Shown: one piece after another, positions 35,471 through 44,383 of the stretch
How the letters are laid out: every line of letters begins with the position of its first letter
Position numbering within the stretch: position 1 is the first letter of the stretch
Source: Saccharothrix syringae
Lineage (GTDB): Bacteria; Actinomycetota; Actinomycetes; Mycobacteriales; Pseudonocardiaceae
Direction of reading: 5' to 3'
DNA: 64,000 bases
NCBI RefSeq assembly: GCF_009498035.1
Contig: NZ_CP034550.1
Span: forward strand, 1,302,001-1,366,000
The notes under the pieces: generated by a model
What the model was told of the DNA's origin: nothing
Databases searched by the model: none
The model's input: the letters and a program-made list of their open reading frames with translations, nothing else
Translations under genes and position numbers: made by a program

Positions 35471-36853
35471 TCACCCCGGCGGGACCTCGCCGCCCAGGTC
35501 GAGCCACCACACCGCCGCACCGGCCCGGTCGCGCACGCCGATGGTCCGGTAGATGCGCTGGAGGTGGTTCTGCACGGTCTTGGGCGACAGCGCCAGGTCG
35601 GTCGCGATCGCGCTGGTGCTCGCGCCGCCCGCCACCCGCCGCAGCACCTCGATGCCCCGCTTGGTCAGGCCCGCCCGCAGCGCCCGCGCGACCCGCCGGT
35701 TGTCCCGCTCGGCGGTGGCGGAGCCGCGCAGCGACGACCGCGCCTCCCGGGCCCGGCCGTCCTCCCGGCGCCACCCGGGCGCGTCGTCGACCAGCTGCTC
35801 CACCAGCCGCGCGGACGGGTCGAGCTCCCGCATCCGCAGCAGGTCGCGGCCCTGCTGCAGCTCCCACAGCCGGTACTGCTCCAGCTGGCAGCGGGCGTGG
35901 TGCAGGGCCTCGGCGAGCCGGCCGAGGCGTTCGTGGGCCGAGCTGAGCGCGCCGTGCGCCCGCACCGCGACCTCCCGCGCCACCGCGCCCGCGGCCAGCT
36001 CGGCGGCCTGGGCGAGCAGCCGGAGCTGGTCGCCGTGCCTGCCGCGGGCGCAGCTGACCCGGGCCCGCGCCATCAGCAGCTCGGCCCGCAGCACCGGCCG
36101 GTCCTGCCCGTCGAGCAGCTGGTCGGCCCGCTGGCACGACCGCAGCGCGCGTTCCACCTCGCCCAGGTCCAGCCGCACGTGCGCGAGCAGCAGGTTCAGC
36201 CGCGCCATGCGCACCGGCTGGTCCAGGTGCCGCCACCGGTCGCGCACCTGCGCGCACAGCGCCTCGGCCCGGCGCAGCTCGCGCGCGCACGGCTCGCCGT
36301 CGGCGCGCTCCGCACCGGACCGGTCGGCGCCGGACCACCCGGGCCCCGCGCCCCCCGGGTCGGGGCAGCGCCCGTCCGCGGCCCACCGGGGCGCGCGGTG
36401 CTCGTGGTGCTGCGCGCGCAGCACGCCGGCCTGCTCGAACAGCACCGAGCCGATCAGCTCGGCGTCCTTGGCCAGCTCGGCCAGGCCCAGCGCCCGCGCC
36501 AGCGAGTGCAGCGACCGCTCGGGCGAGTCGATCCGCCGCTCGACCACGGCCTGCGAGAACCCGCACCACGCCTGCAGCCCCACGTGCCGGTTGGCCGCCG
36601 CGATCCGCCGCACGTGGTCGATGGCGTCCAGGGCGGCGGGCAGCAGGCCGCGCTTGCCCAGGGCGACCGACTGGGTGAGCACGCCGTAGGCGACGCCCTC
36701 GGCGTCGTCGAGCCAGGAGAACGCGGCCACCGCCTTCTCGGCGAGCTCCAGCGCGTCACCGGGTCGGCCCTCGTCCAGCGCCAGGCGCGCCTCGCGCAGG
36801 TCGGCCACCGCGGTGATCCGCTGGTCCGCCGCCGGCCGGCCGGGAATGGTCAT
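35471..36853 (-). CDS. LuxR-family regulator with helical repeat sensor
   Basis: A 460-residue regulator. Residues 1-340 are helical TPR-like repeats (LALDEGRPGDALELAEKAVA, FSQAVVERRIDSPERSLHSL). A low-complexity insertion near 160-190 is rich in Gly, Asp and Pro. The C-terminal 65 residues are a LuxR/GerE helix-turn-helix (LTKRGIEVLRRVAGGASTSA then IATDLALSPKTVQNHLQRIY). There is no P-loop, so it is not a LAL regulator. The 48-residue secreted peptide is the nearest downstream gene on the same strand. Confidence 0.88.
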   Translation of the reverse strand: MTIPGRPAADQRITAVADLREARLALDEGRPGDALELAEKAVAAFSWLDDAEGVAYGVLTQSVALGKRGLLPAALDAIDHVRRIAAANRHVGLQAWCGFSQAVVERRIDSPERSLHSLARALGLAELAKDAELIGSVLFEQAGVLRAQHHEHRAPRWAADGRCPDPGGAGPGWSGADRSGAERADGEPCARELRRAEALCAQVRDRWRHLDQPVRMARLNLLLAHVRLDLGEVERALRSCQRADQLLDGQDRPVLRAELLMARARVSCARGRHGDQLRLLAQAAELAAGAVAREVAVRAHGALSSAHERLGRLAEALHHARCQLEQYRLWELQQGRDLLRMRELDPSARLVEQLVDDAPGWRREDGRAREARSSLRGSATAERDNRRVARALRAGLTKRGIEVLRRVAGGASTSAIATDLALSPKTVQNHLQRIYRTIGVRDRAGAAVWWLDLGGEVPPG

Positions 36854-36912
36854 CGTCGCCCCCGGGCGTCAGCGTACCCACCGCCCCGGCCCGGTCGAGG
36901 GCGCCGGTGCGC

Positions 36913-38493
36913 TCACCCCAGCTCGCGCTTGAGCACCTTCCCGGTGGCGTTGCGCGGCAGGGCGTCAACGAAGACCACCTCGCGCGGCACGGAGAACCTG
37001 GCCAGGTTGCCGCGGACGTGCTCGCGCACCGCGTCCGCGTCCAGCCGGCCCGGTTCCTCGCACACCACGTAGGCCGCCAGCCGCTGGCCGAACCGCTCGT
37101 CGGGCACGCCGACCACGGCCACCTCGCGCACCCCGGGCAGGGCCGCGAGCAGGTCCTCCACCTCGCGCGGGTACACGTTCTCGCCGCCGGAGACGATCAT
37201 CTCGTCGTCCCGGCCCGCCACGAACAGCAGGCCGTCCTCGTCGAGCCTGCCCACGTCGCCGGTCGACATCAGGCCGTCGCGGACCTCCTTGCCGCCGCCG
37301 TTGGTGTAGCCGTCGAACAGCATGTCGTTGGCCACGAAGATGCGGCCGGTCGCGCCGGGCGGCACCGGGGCACCGCGCTCGTCGAGGACGGCCAGCCGGG
37401 TGCCGTGCGGCGGTCGGCCGGCGGTGTCGGGGTGCCGGGCCAGCTCGTCGGGGCGGGCGATGCTGACCCACGACACCTCGGTGGAGCCGTAGAGGTTGTA
37501 GAGCACCGGGCCCAGCTCGGCCAGGCACCGGCGGGCCACCGGCGGCGGCAGCGCCGACCCGCTGGAGGCGATCACGCGCAGGTCCGGCAGGGGCGGCCGG
37601 TCGGGCAGCTCCAGGACGCGTTGCAGCATCACGGGCACCACGAACAGCGCGTCGCAGCGGTGCTCGCGGGCGTCGGCCAGCACCGGTCCCGGGTCGAACC
37701 GGCGGCGCAGCACCAGGGTCGCGCCGAGCACGAGCCCGATCTGGAACGCGGCCAGGCCCCAGGTGTGGAACAGCGGCGCGGGCACGCAGAACCGGTCGCC
37801 GGCCCGGAGCGGGATGCGCGAGAGCAGCGCGGCGGCGGGCACGAGGCTGGCCGGCTCGGGCCGCCGGGCGCCCTTGGGCGCGCCGGTCGTGCCGGAGGTC
37901 AGCACGACCAGCCGGCCGCGCGGTGGCCGGGCGGGCAGCGGCGTGGCGGGTGAGCCGGCGATGAGCTGGTCGAGCGTGCGGCTCCTGGTGGTGCCCTCGA
38001 CCCAGGCCATCACCCGGCGCACCCGGCGCGGCGCGCGGGTCAGCAGGTCGCGGAACTCGGTGTCGGCGACGACCACCGACACGTCCTGCTCGCGCAGCAC
38101 GGTCGCGACCTGGCCGGCGCTCAGGCCGGTGTTGAGCAGCACGGTGTGCGCGCCGATCTTCCCGCACGCCACCACGGTCTCGACGAAGCCGCGGTGGTTG
38201 CGGCACAGCACCGCGACCTTCGCGCCCGCGGTCACGCCCAGGTCGCGCAGGCCGTGCGCGAGGCGGGTGGTGCGCTCGTCGACCTGCGCGAAGGTCAGCG
38301 ACCCCGCGTCGTCCACGATCGCCGGCCGGTCGGGGTGCCGGGCCGCGCCGGTGGCGTAGCCGAACGCCGGGGTGATGTCCCAGCGCAGGTAGGCGTCCAG
38401 CACGCCGAGCAGCCGGCCCGGGGCCATCGGCCGCACGACCCCGGCGCGCACCAGCGTCACCAGCGCCCGCAGCGCGCCCACGACCCGCCTCAC
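36913..38493 (-). CDS. Acyl-CoA synthetase / AMP-binding enzyme
   Basis: A 526-residue adenylate-forming enzyme that activates a carboxylate with ATP and usually transfers it to CoA. Core motifs: A3 VLTSGTTGAPKGAR, A5-like LYNLYGSTEVSW, A7-like STGDVGRLDEDGLL, the A8 hinge GRDDEMIVSGGENVYP and A10 lysine PRNATGKVLKREL. The N-terminus has a hydrophobic amphipathic segment. Its GTG overlaps the TGA of the upstream broken SDR fragment, so the two were once coupled. A fatty acid is the most likely substrate. Confidence 0.92.
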   Translation of the reverse strand: MRRVVGALRALVTLVRAGVVRPMAPGRLLGVLDAYLRWDITPAFGYATGAARHPDRPAIVDDAGSLTFAQVDERTTRLAHGLRDLGVTAGAKVAVLCRNHRGFVETVVACGKIGAHTVLLNTGLSAGQVATVLREQDVSVVVADTEFRDLLTRAPRRVRRVMAWVEGTTRSRTLDQLIAGSPATPLPARPPRGRLVVLTSGTTGAPKGARRPEPASLVPAAALLSRIPLRAGDRFCVPAPLFHTWGLAAFQIGLVLGATLVLRRRFDPGPVLADAREHRCDALFVVPVMLQRVLELPDRPPLPDLRVIASSGSALPPPVARRCLAELGPVLYNLYGSTEVSWVSIARPDELARHPDTAGRPPHGTRLAVLDERGAPVPPGATGRIFVANDMLFDGYTNGGGKEVRDGLMSTGDVGRLDEDGLLFVAGRDDEMIVSGGENVYPREVEDLLAALPGVREVAVVGVPDERFGQRLAAYVVCEEPGRLDADAVREHVRGNLARFSVPREVVFVDALPRNATGKVLKRELG

Positions 38494-38777
38494 CGGGCGG
38501 CTCGCGGGGGCGCGGCCGCGGCGGGTTCGGTGCGGACCCGCCCGGAGCGGTGTGCCGGCGACGTCGCGGGGAGGGGGACCGGCAGCACCCGCGCGGACGC
38601 GGAGCCGGTGCCCGGGGGCTCGTCCGGCGCGCGGCCGGTGGCGTGGTGCGGCGGCTCGGCCGCCGACTGCGGCCCGACCGGCGCGAACACCTGTTCGCGG
38701 GTCGGCCGCCGGAGAAGCCTCTCGACCGGGCGGCGACCGGTGGAGCCCGTCGCGCCGGTGACGGAGTAGGTGCTCAC
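38490..38777 (-). pseudogene. Remnant of an SDR oxidoreductase
   Basis: The 95-residue frame starts MSTYSVTGATGSTGRRPVER, matching the NAD(P)-binding start of extended SDR enzymes (TGATGxxGRR), with the usual GFIG altered to GSTG. Sequence beyond residue about 35 is unrelated, Pro/Ala-rich and lacks the catalytic YxxxK. The stop still overlaps the acyl-CoA synthetase start (GTGA), suggesting an internal deletion that kept the coupling. Confidence 0.6.
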
Positions 38778-38844
38778 GACCCCGATACTGACATTACCTA
38801 CCCGCGAGTAGGAAGAGGGTCGGCGGAAATCGGAACGCGCGTGA

Positions 38845-39048
38845 TCAGTTTTCCGGCGCGTCGGACGCGTTCACCACCGCGTCGCGCAGGGCGGCGCGCA
38901 GCCGGCCCACCTCCAGCGGCGTCAGCACGGCCGCCTCGCCGGGCGGCACGGTCACCACCACGTGGCCCCGGCTGACGAAGACGGTCATGTCCCGGCGACG
39001 GGACGCGATGTCACGACAGGAGATCTGCCACTCCTTGGGTGTGCCCAC
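38845..39048 (-). CDS. Small hypothetical protein, 67 aa
   Basis: A 67-residue soluble protein, TVFVSRGHVVVTVPPGEAAV followed by LTPLEVGRLRAALRDAVVNA. The beta-strand pair and helix look like the short proteins common in Pseudonocardiales, but I assign no family. GTG start at 39048 with GGTAGGGGG upstream. Confidence 0.65.
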   Translation of the reverse strand: MGTPKEWQISCRDIASRRRDMTVFVSRGHVVVTVPPGEAAVLTPLEVGRLRAALRDAVVNASDAPEN

Positions 39049-39279
39049 GGCCCCCTACCTCCAGCTGTCTCGACACGTGCGCTCGGGTCCGGCGCTCGCG
39101 AAGTGAGACGCACGTTGGCCGGTGCCATGACGGAGGTCCGCCGGCGACCTGCCGAGCTGGTCATAGCCTGGCACGTGATCATTGCCCGAGTCACCCGAAG
39201 GTGGAAAGTTCAGGGGCTGGTGGCGACGGATCGTGATGTTCGCTCCGGGTTAATCACCCGGATGGCCTATGCGGTCTCG

Positions 39280-39762
39280 TCAGAGGCAGGAGCCGCTGCC
39301 CGGTCGGTCGTCCGAGCCGATCAGCCGCTCCAGGACCACCCGGAGGTCGTGGCGCTGCCCGGGCTCCAGCCCGGCGGTGAAGTCGCGCTCGACCTCCTGG
39401 TGCACCTTCTCCACCTCGGCCTGCACGGCCCGCCCCCGGTCGGTGATCACCGGCACGCGCACGCGCCGGTCGTTCGGGTCGGGCCGGCGCTGGATCAGGC
39501 CCGCCCGCTCCAGCCGGTCCAGCTCGGCGGTGAGGGTGGTCTTGTCCAGGCCGAGCGCGTGGCCGAGGGCGAGCTGGGTGCGCCGGAACTCCTCGCTGGC
39601 CAGCGCGGTGAGCACCAGTTGGCCGCGCGCGGTGATGCCGTGCCCGGCCGCCGCCTCCTGGATGGCCGCGCCCAGCTTCTGCGCCGCGCGGTGCAGCAGC
39701 CAGTTCAGGCCAACCTGCCTGGTGCAGCGGTGGTCGGCGGCGAGGTCCATGTCACCCATCAT
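39280..39762 (-). CDS. MarR-family regulator
   Basis: A 160-residue winged-helix repressor. The helix-turn-helix is LALGHALGLDKTTLTAELDR, and the wing reads RRPDPNDRRVRVPVITDRG. Both are typical of MarR. It is divergent from the azoreductase at 39855 with a 92-bp gap and probably represses both genes, releasing DNA on binding a phenolic or quinone-like compound. Confidence 0.93.
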   Translation of the reverse strand: MMGDMDLAADHRCTRQVGLNWLLHRAAQKLGAAIQEAAAGHGITARGQLVLTALASEEFRRTQLALGHALGLDKTTLTAELDRLERAGLIQRRPDPNDRRVRVPVITDRGRAVQAEVEKVHQEVERDFTAGLEPGQRHDLRVVLERLIGSDDRPGSGSCL

Positions 39763-39797
39763 AAGCCCGGTGTCAGATCTTCTTGGTTGAGAATATA

Positions 39798-39826
39798 TTG
39801 ACTCGGAAGAGCTGGGCTCGTATGTT
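39798..39826 (+). promoter_or_regulatory. Azoreductase promoter
   Basis: TTGACT (39798-39803), an exact 17-nt spacer and TATGTT (39821-39826) make the best sigma-70-type promoter in the window. It lies 28 nt before the ATG, within the MarR/azoreductase intergenic region, so MarR binding here would block it. Confidence 0.75.
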
Positions 39827-39854
39827 CTGAGCTAGGAAGTTCTTGGGAGGAACA

Positions 39855-40466
39855 ATGTCTCACCTGCTGCACATCGACACCAGCCTGCGCACGGAGGGGT
39901 CGGTGTCCCGCGAGGTCACGGGGGCGTTCGCGCAGGCGTGGCGGGCCGCGCACCCGGACGGCGGCTACACCTACCGCGACCTGGGCGCGGAGCCGCTGCC
40001 GCACGTGGACCCGGCCGCGCTCGCCTCGCGCGAGGGCACCGGCGACCGGTCGTTCGAGCAGCGGCTGGTGGCGGAGGTGAGGGCGGCGGACACGCTGGTC
40101 ATCGGCGCGCCCATGTACAACTTCAGCGTGCCGTCCAGCCTCAAGGCGTGGCTGGACTGGATCGCGGTGCCGGAGCTGTTCGTGGACCAGGAGACCGGCG
40201 AGGGCGCGCTGACCGGCAAGCGGGTGGTCGTGGTGACCGCGCGGGGCGGTTCGTACGCGCCCGGCACGCCGCGGCACGCGTTCGACTTCCAGGAGCCCTA
40301 CCTGCGGGCGGTGTTCAGCATGGTCGGGCTGGACCGGGACCTGGAGTTCGTGCACGCCGAGCTGACCAAGGCGCACAGCGTGCCGCAGCTCGCGCAGTTC
40401 CGGGAGCTGGCGGTGGCCTCGCTGGAGGACGCGCACCGGGTGGTGCGCGAGCTGGCCGCGGTCTGA
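39855..40466 (+). CDS. azoR: FMN-dependent NADH-azoreductase
   Basis: A 203-residue flavodoxin-fold enzyme that reduces quinones and azo compounds with NADH through FMN. HIDTSLRTEGSVSREVT is the FMN-phosphate loop; GAPMYNFSVPSSLKAWLDWI and TARGGSYAPGTP complete the cofactor site. The ATG follows GGGAGG at 39845. Regulated by the divergent MarR protein, as in quinone-detoxification pairs. Confidence 0.93.
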   Translation: MSHLLHIDTSLRTEGSVSREVTGAFAQAWRAAHPDGGYTYRDLGAEPLPHVDPAALASREGTGDRSFEQRLVAEVRAADTLVIGAPMYNFSVPSSLKAWLDWIAVPELFVDQETGEGALTGKRVVVVTARGGSYAPGTPRHAFDFQEPYLRAVFSMVGLDRDLEFVHAELTKAHSVPQLAQFRELAVASLEDAHRVVRELAAV

Positions 40467-40477
40467 CCGGGGGAGGG

Positions 40478-40512
40478 GGTGGCGGGGGCGCGCGGGGGGC
40501 GCCCCCGCCACC
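40478..40512 (+). terminator. Hairpin terminator after azoR
   Basis: A perfect 14-bp stem (40478-40491 with 40499-40512) around a G-rich 7-nt loop, 11 nt after the azoR stop. Confidence 0.85.
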
Positions 40513-40650
40513 CCGGGGGCTTCCCGGCTGCCGGGCCGCGCCGCGGTGTCGTGGCGGCCCGGCGCCGGGGCAGCCGCCCGTCGACGCCGGGCCGCGACCC
40601 CTTCCGTCATCCGAACGAAGGAACTCCTCCCCGCTGCCAGACTGGGGACC

Positions 40651-41613
40651 ATGTCCGAGCCGATCGCCGCGGTCGTCGTGCGCGCCGCCGAACTCACCGC
40701 GCGCGGCCTGCCGCAGCGGGCGGTCGAACTGCTCCGCCCGGCGCTGGCCGCCAACCCGCTGCACGCCGAGGCGTGGTGCCGGCTCGCGGCGGCCCACCTG
40801 GACGCGGGCGAACCCGACCCGGCGCTGGAGGCGGCCAAGCGCGCCCTGGTGCTGCCCGGCGACCAGTCGTGGGCGCAGCGCCTGACCTCGCTGGCCTTGG
40901 GCGAGCTGGGCCGGCACGCCGAGGCGCTGGTGGCCGCGCGCGAGTGCGTGCGGCGCGAACCGGGCGACTGGCGGTGCCTGGTGGTGCTGGCCGAGGCCCT
41001 GGCCGGGGCCGGTGAGCTGCGCGAGGCGGTCGAGGTGGCCCGCGGGGCGACCGGGCTGGCGCCGACCGAGGCGCGCGCGCACCAGGTGCTCGGCGACGCC
41101 GCCCTGCGCGTGCGCGACTGGGGCACGGCCGAACGCGCCTACCGCACCGCGTTGCGGCTCGACCCCGGCGCCGACGACGTGCGCGCCAACCTCGCCACCG
41201 CGCGCCGCAAGCGCGGCGGACCCGCGCCCGCGCCGGTCGCCGTCCACGCCCTGGTGCAGCCCGTGCTGTCCCGGCTGGCCGCGCTGCTGGTCGCCGGCGG
41301 GCTGGTGCTGCTGCTCGCGGCCCTGCCCCGGCCGACGCCGCTGCTCGGGTGGTTCGCCGCGGCGCTGGTCGCGGGCTGCGTGGCGGTGGTGGCGCGGCTG
41401 CTGGTGCGCGACGGGGTGCGGCGGGCGCTGCCCCCGCTGCTGCGGCGCCGGCCGCTGACCGCCGCGGTCGCGGTGCTGTTCGGGCTCGCCGTGCTGGTGC
41501 TGGCCGGGTGGTCGGTCGCCCTGCTCCTCGGCGCCACCACGACGCAGCCGCTGGTCCTCGCCTGGCTGTGCTCGCTCGTCGGCGGGGCCGTCGTGGTGCT
41601 GCGCGGTCGGTAG
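40651..41613 (+). CDS. TPR protein with C-terminal membrane helices
   Basis: A 320-residue protein. Residues 5-185 form about five TPR repeats (RAVELLRPALAANPLHAEAW, AHQVLGDAALRVRDWGTAER). Four hydrophobic helices fill about 210-318 (LLVAGGLVLLLAALPRP, LLGWFAAALVAGCVAVVARL, TAAVAVLFGLAVLVLAGWSV). Orientation would put the TPRs on one face as a docking surface. CAGACT ends 7 nt before the ATG at 40651. It precedes a secreted protein and SecDF. Confidence 0.82.
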   Translation: MSEPIAAVVVRAAELTARGLPQRAVELLRPALAANPLHAEAWCRLAAAHLDAGEPDPALEAAKRALVLPGDQSWAQRLTSLALGELGRHAEALVAARECVRREPGDWRCLVVLAEALAGAGELREAVEVARGATGLAPTEARAHQVLGDAALRVRDWGTAERAYRTALRLDPGADDVRANLATARRKRGGPAPAPVAVHALVQPVLSRLAALLVAGGLVLLLAALPRPTPLLGWFAAALVAGCVAVVARLLVRDGVRRALPPLLRRRPLTAAVAVLFGLAVLVLAGWSVALLLGATTTQPLVLAWLCSLVGGAVVVLRGR

Positions 41614-41636
41614 CCTGGAGCCGGGAAGGGGGGCCG

Positions 41637-41972
41637 ATGACCCGACGCGCGCTGCTCGCGGTCCTGGCGCTGGTCGCCGGGTTCGCCATCACCGCGCCCC
41701 TGCCCCGGGCGACCGCGGCCGCGGCCGCCGTGTCGGCCACCACCAACGCCGCCCACCTGCCCGACAGCACCACCCGGGGCACCACCTCGGTGCACCCGGT
41801 GCAGCAGGCGGGCCACCTCGGGCAGCCGCTGGACGGCGTCCAGCCGCCCGTGCACACCACGCCGGCGCCGCCGGTGCGCGCGGACGTCGTCGCCCCCGTC
41901 CACCGGCGGTCCGAGCGCTCGGACCGGACCCCGCTCGGCGACCGCGCGCCGCCACCGACCCCCGGTAGCTGA
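41637..41972 (+). CDS. Small secreted protein, 111 aa
   Basis: The ATG follows GGGAAGGGGGG. Signal TRRALLAVLALVAGFAITAP then an Ala-rich cleavage site (ATAAAAAV). The mature part is low-complexity, rich in Pro, His, Thr and Arg, with no cysteine. It sits 23 nt after the TPR gene and 37 nt before SecDF, so it is probably co-transcribed. No family recognised. Confidence 0.7.
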   Translation: MTRRALLAVLALVAGFAITAPLPRATAAAAAVSATTNAAHLPDSTTRGTTSVHPVQQAGHLGQPLDGVQPPVHTTPAPPVRADVVAPVHRRSERSDRTPLGDRAPPPTPGS

Positions 41973-42009
41973 ACACACCCCGTTCACCTCAACCGGAGGT
42001 CCCCCACCC

Positions 42010-44160
42010 ATGTCGCGCCCCGATGCGCGACGGGCTCTCGTCGTCCGCGGGCTGTTGTCCCTCGGCGTGCTCGTCGCGTCCGCCTTCGCCGTGCTCACCG
42101 TCCCACCGCGCCTCGGCCTCGACCTGCGCGGTGGTACCCAGATCGTGTTGGAAACACCGTCCGACGCCACCGCCGACGCCACCGACCGGGCGATGGAGGT
42201 GCTGCGCCGCCGCGTCGACGGGCTCGGCGTCGCCGAACCCGTCCTGGCCCGCTCCGGAGATCACCGGATCGTGGTCGAACTACCCGGCCTCCAGGACCCG
42301 GCGGAGGCCGTCGAGGTGCTCGGCCGCACCGCGCAACTGGCGGTGCGGCCCGTGACCGGACCCGGGTCGTCCCCGACCCCCGACGGCGACTCGGTCGGCC
42401 TCGGCGACGTCGTGCTCACCGGCGAGGGCATCGAGGACGCCCGCGCCACGCCCGACCAGCGGGGCGCCGGCCACGTGGTCGGCGTCGACTTCCGCGGCGA
42501 CGCGCCGGCCACCTGGCAGCGGGTGACGGCCGAGGCCGCGTGCGCCCCGCCGGGCGACCCGCGGCGGCGGGTGGCGTTCGTGCTGGACGGCGAGGTGGTG
42601 TCCGCGCCGCAGGTCGACCCCTCGGTGGTGTGCGGCACCGGCATGATCGGCGACGGCACCCGGATCACCGGCCGGTTCACCCGGGCCGAGGCCGAGGAGC
42701 TGGCGCTGGTGATCCGGTCCGGCGCGCTGCCGGTGCCGGTGGAGGTGGTGGAGCAGCGGACCGTCGGCCCGACGCTGGGCGCCGAGGCGATCGACGCCAG
42801 TGCCCGGGCCGCGGTGCTGGGCGTCGCGCTGACCGGGTTGTTCCTGGTGTTCGCCTACCGGTTGGCCGGGCTGGTGGCCGTGCTCGCGCTGGTCGGCTAC
42901 GCGGGCGTGGCCTACGCGGCGCTGCTGGCGGTCGGCGCGACGCTGACGCTGCCCGGCCTGGCCGGGTTCGTGCTGGCGATCGGCATGGCGGTGGACGCCA
43001 ACGTGCTGGTGTTCGAGCGCTCGCGCGAGGAGTACGCGCGGCGCAAGCGCTTGCCACGATCGGTGGACCAGGGGTTCCGGGGCGCGGTGGGCGCGGTGGC
43101 GGACTCGAACATCACCACGCTGCTGGCCGCCGGCCTGCTGTTCTGGCTGGCCACCGGGCCCGTGAAGGGGTTCGGCGTCACCCTGGTGATCGGCGTGCTG
43201 GCCTCGCTGTTCAGCGCCCTGGTGCTGACCCGGGTGCTGTTGCGGTTGGTGATGCCACTGCTGGAGAAGCGTCCACGCTGGAGTGGTCTGCACTCACTCG
43301 GTCGGGTGCGCCCATGGCTGACCGCGCGCGGCATCAAGCTGTACCGGAACCCCCGCCGCCCGCTCCTGGTGGCCGGCCTCGTGCTGTTGGTCGCGGTGGC
43401 CGGCCTGCTGGTGCGCGGCCTGGAACTGGGCGTCGAGTTCACCGGGGGACGGGTCCTGGAGTTCACCGCCACCAGCGCCGACGTAGGCCGGGTACGCGCC
43501 GAGCTGGCCTCAGCCGGCTTCGCCGACGCGGTCGTGGTCAACGCGGGCGACGGCCTGTCGGTGCGGACCGGCCCGGTCGACCCGGCCGCCGCGACGCGGA
43601 TCGGGGAGGCGGTCGACCGCGCGACCGGCGGCGCCGAGAAGGTCGGTGACGAGCTGATCGGCCCCAGCCTGGGCGCCGAGCTGCGGCGCGACGCCCTGAT
43701 CGCGCTGGCGGTGGCGGTGGCCGCGCAGCTGGCCTACCTGGCCGTCCGGTTCGACTGGCGGCTGGGCCTGGCCACGGTGGTCGCGCTGGTCGCCGACGTG
43801 GTGGTGCTGGTGGGCGCGTTCGCGTGGTTGGGCAAGACCGCGGACGCGGTGTTCCTGGCCGCGGTGCTGACCGTCATCGGCTACTCGGTCAACGACTCGG
43901 TGGTGGTGTTCGACCGGGTGCGCGAGCTGCGGCGCACCCGCGCCCCGTTCCCCGACGTGGTGAGCGACGCCGTGCTGCAAACCCTGCCCAGGACGGTGAA
44001 CACCGGCATCGGCGTGCTGTTCGTGCTGGCCGCGCTGCTGCTCTTCGGCGACGGCTCGCTGGCCGACTTCGCCGCCGCGCTGCTGATCGGCCTGGTGGCC
44101 GGCACCGTGTCGACGGTGCTGACCGCGGCACCCGTGGCGATCGCGCTGGAGGAGCGGTGA
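42010..44160 (+). CDS. secDF: SecDF fusion, accessory protein-export subunit
   Basis: A 716-residue RND-type membrane protein that uses the proton gradient to complete Sec export. SecD half (1 to about 440): GLDLRGGTQIVLE, the large P1 loop, then IGMAVDANVLVFERSREE in the membrane. SecF half (about 445-716): LGVEFTGGRVLEF, GYSVNDSVVVFDRVREL and LPRTVNTGIGVLFVL. About 12 helices in total. Actinomycetes normally carry separate secD and secF elsewhere; this fused copy is likely an extra one. A start-site leader of Pro/His-rich secreted protein lies just upstream. Confidence 0.94.
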   Translation: MSRPDARRALVVRGLLSLGVLVASAFAVLTVPPRLGLDLRGGTQIVLETPSDATADATDRAMEVLRRRVDGLGVAEPVLARSGDHRIVVELPGLQDPAEAVEVLGRTAQLAVRPVTGPGSSPTPDGDSVGLGDVVLTGEGIEDARATPDQRGAGHVVGVDFRGDAPATWQRVTAEAACAPPGDPRRRVAFVLDGEVVSAPQVDPSVVCGTGMIGDGTRITGRFTRAEAEELALVIRSGALPVPVEVVEQRTVGPTLGAEAIDASARAAVLGVALTGLFLVFAYRLAGLVAVLALVGYAGVAYAALLAVGATLTLPGLAGFVLAIGMAVDANVLVFERSREEYARRKRLPRSVDQGFRGAVGAVADSNITTLLAAGLLFWLATGPVKGFGVTLVIGVLASLFSALVLTRVLLRLVMPLLEKRPRWSGLHSLGRVRPWLTARGIKLYRNPRRPLLVAGLVLLVAVAGLLVRGLELGVEFTGGRVLEFTATSADVGRVRAELASAGFADAVVVNAGDGLSVRTGPVDPAAATRIGEAVDRATGGAEKVGDELIGPSLGAELRRDALIALAVAVAAQLAYLAVRFDWRLGLATVVALVADVVVLVGAFAWLGKTADAVFLAAVLTVIGYSVNDSVVVFDRVRELRRTRAPFPDVVSDAVLQTLPRTVNTGIGVLFVLAALLLFGDGSLADFAAALLIGLVAGTVSTVLTAAPVAIALEER

Positions 44161-44216
44161 GCACCGGTCGCGCGGGGGCGCGTTCCTCGCCACCGGTGTG
44201 ATCGCACGGGCCGACG

Positions 44217-44253
44217 ACTGCCCACGACCCCGCTGTTCGCGGTCGTGGGCAGT
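44217..44253 (+). terminator. Hairpin terminator after secDF
   Basis: A perfect 13-bp stem (44217-44229 with 44241-44253) and an 11-nt loop, 57 nt after the secDF stop. Confidence 0.85.
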
Positions 44254-44383
44254 CCATCCGGGCCCGACACCCCGGTCTGCCGCTCGTGGACGACCCGGTG
44301 GCCGGCGGGCGCAAGCCGGCCCTGGCCGGCACCGGCTACCTGCTGCTCGACATCGGATTCGCCCGGCAGACTCGGAGCCCATG

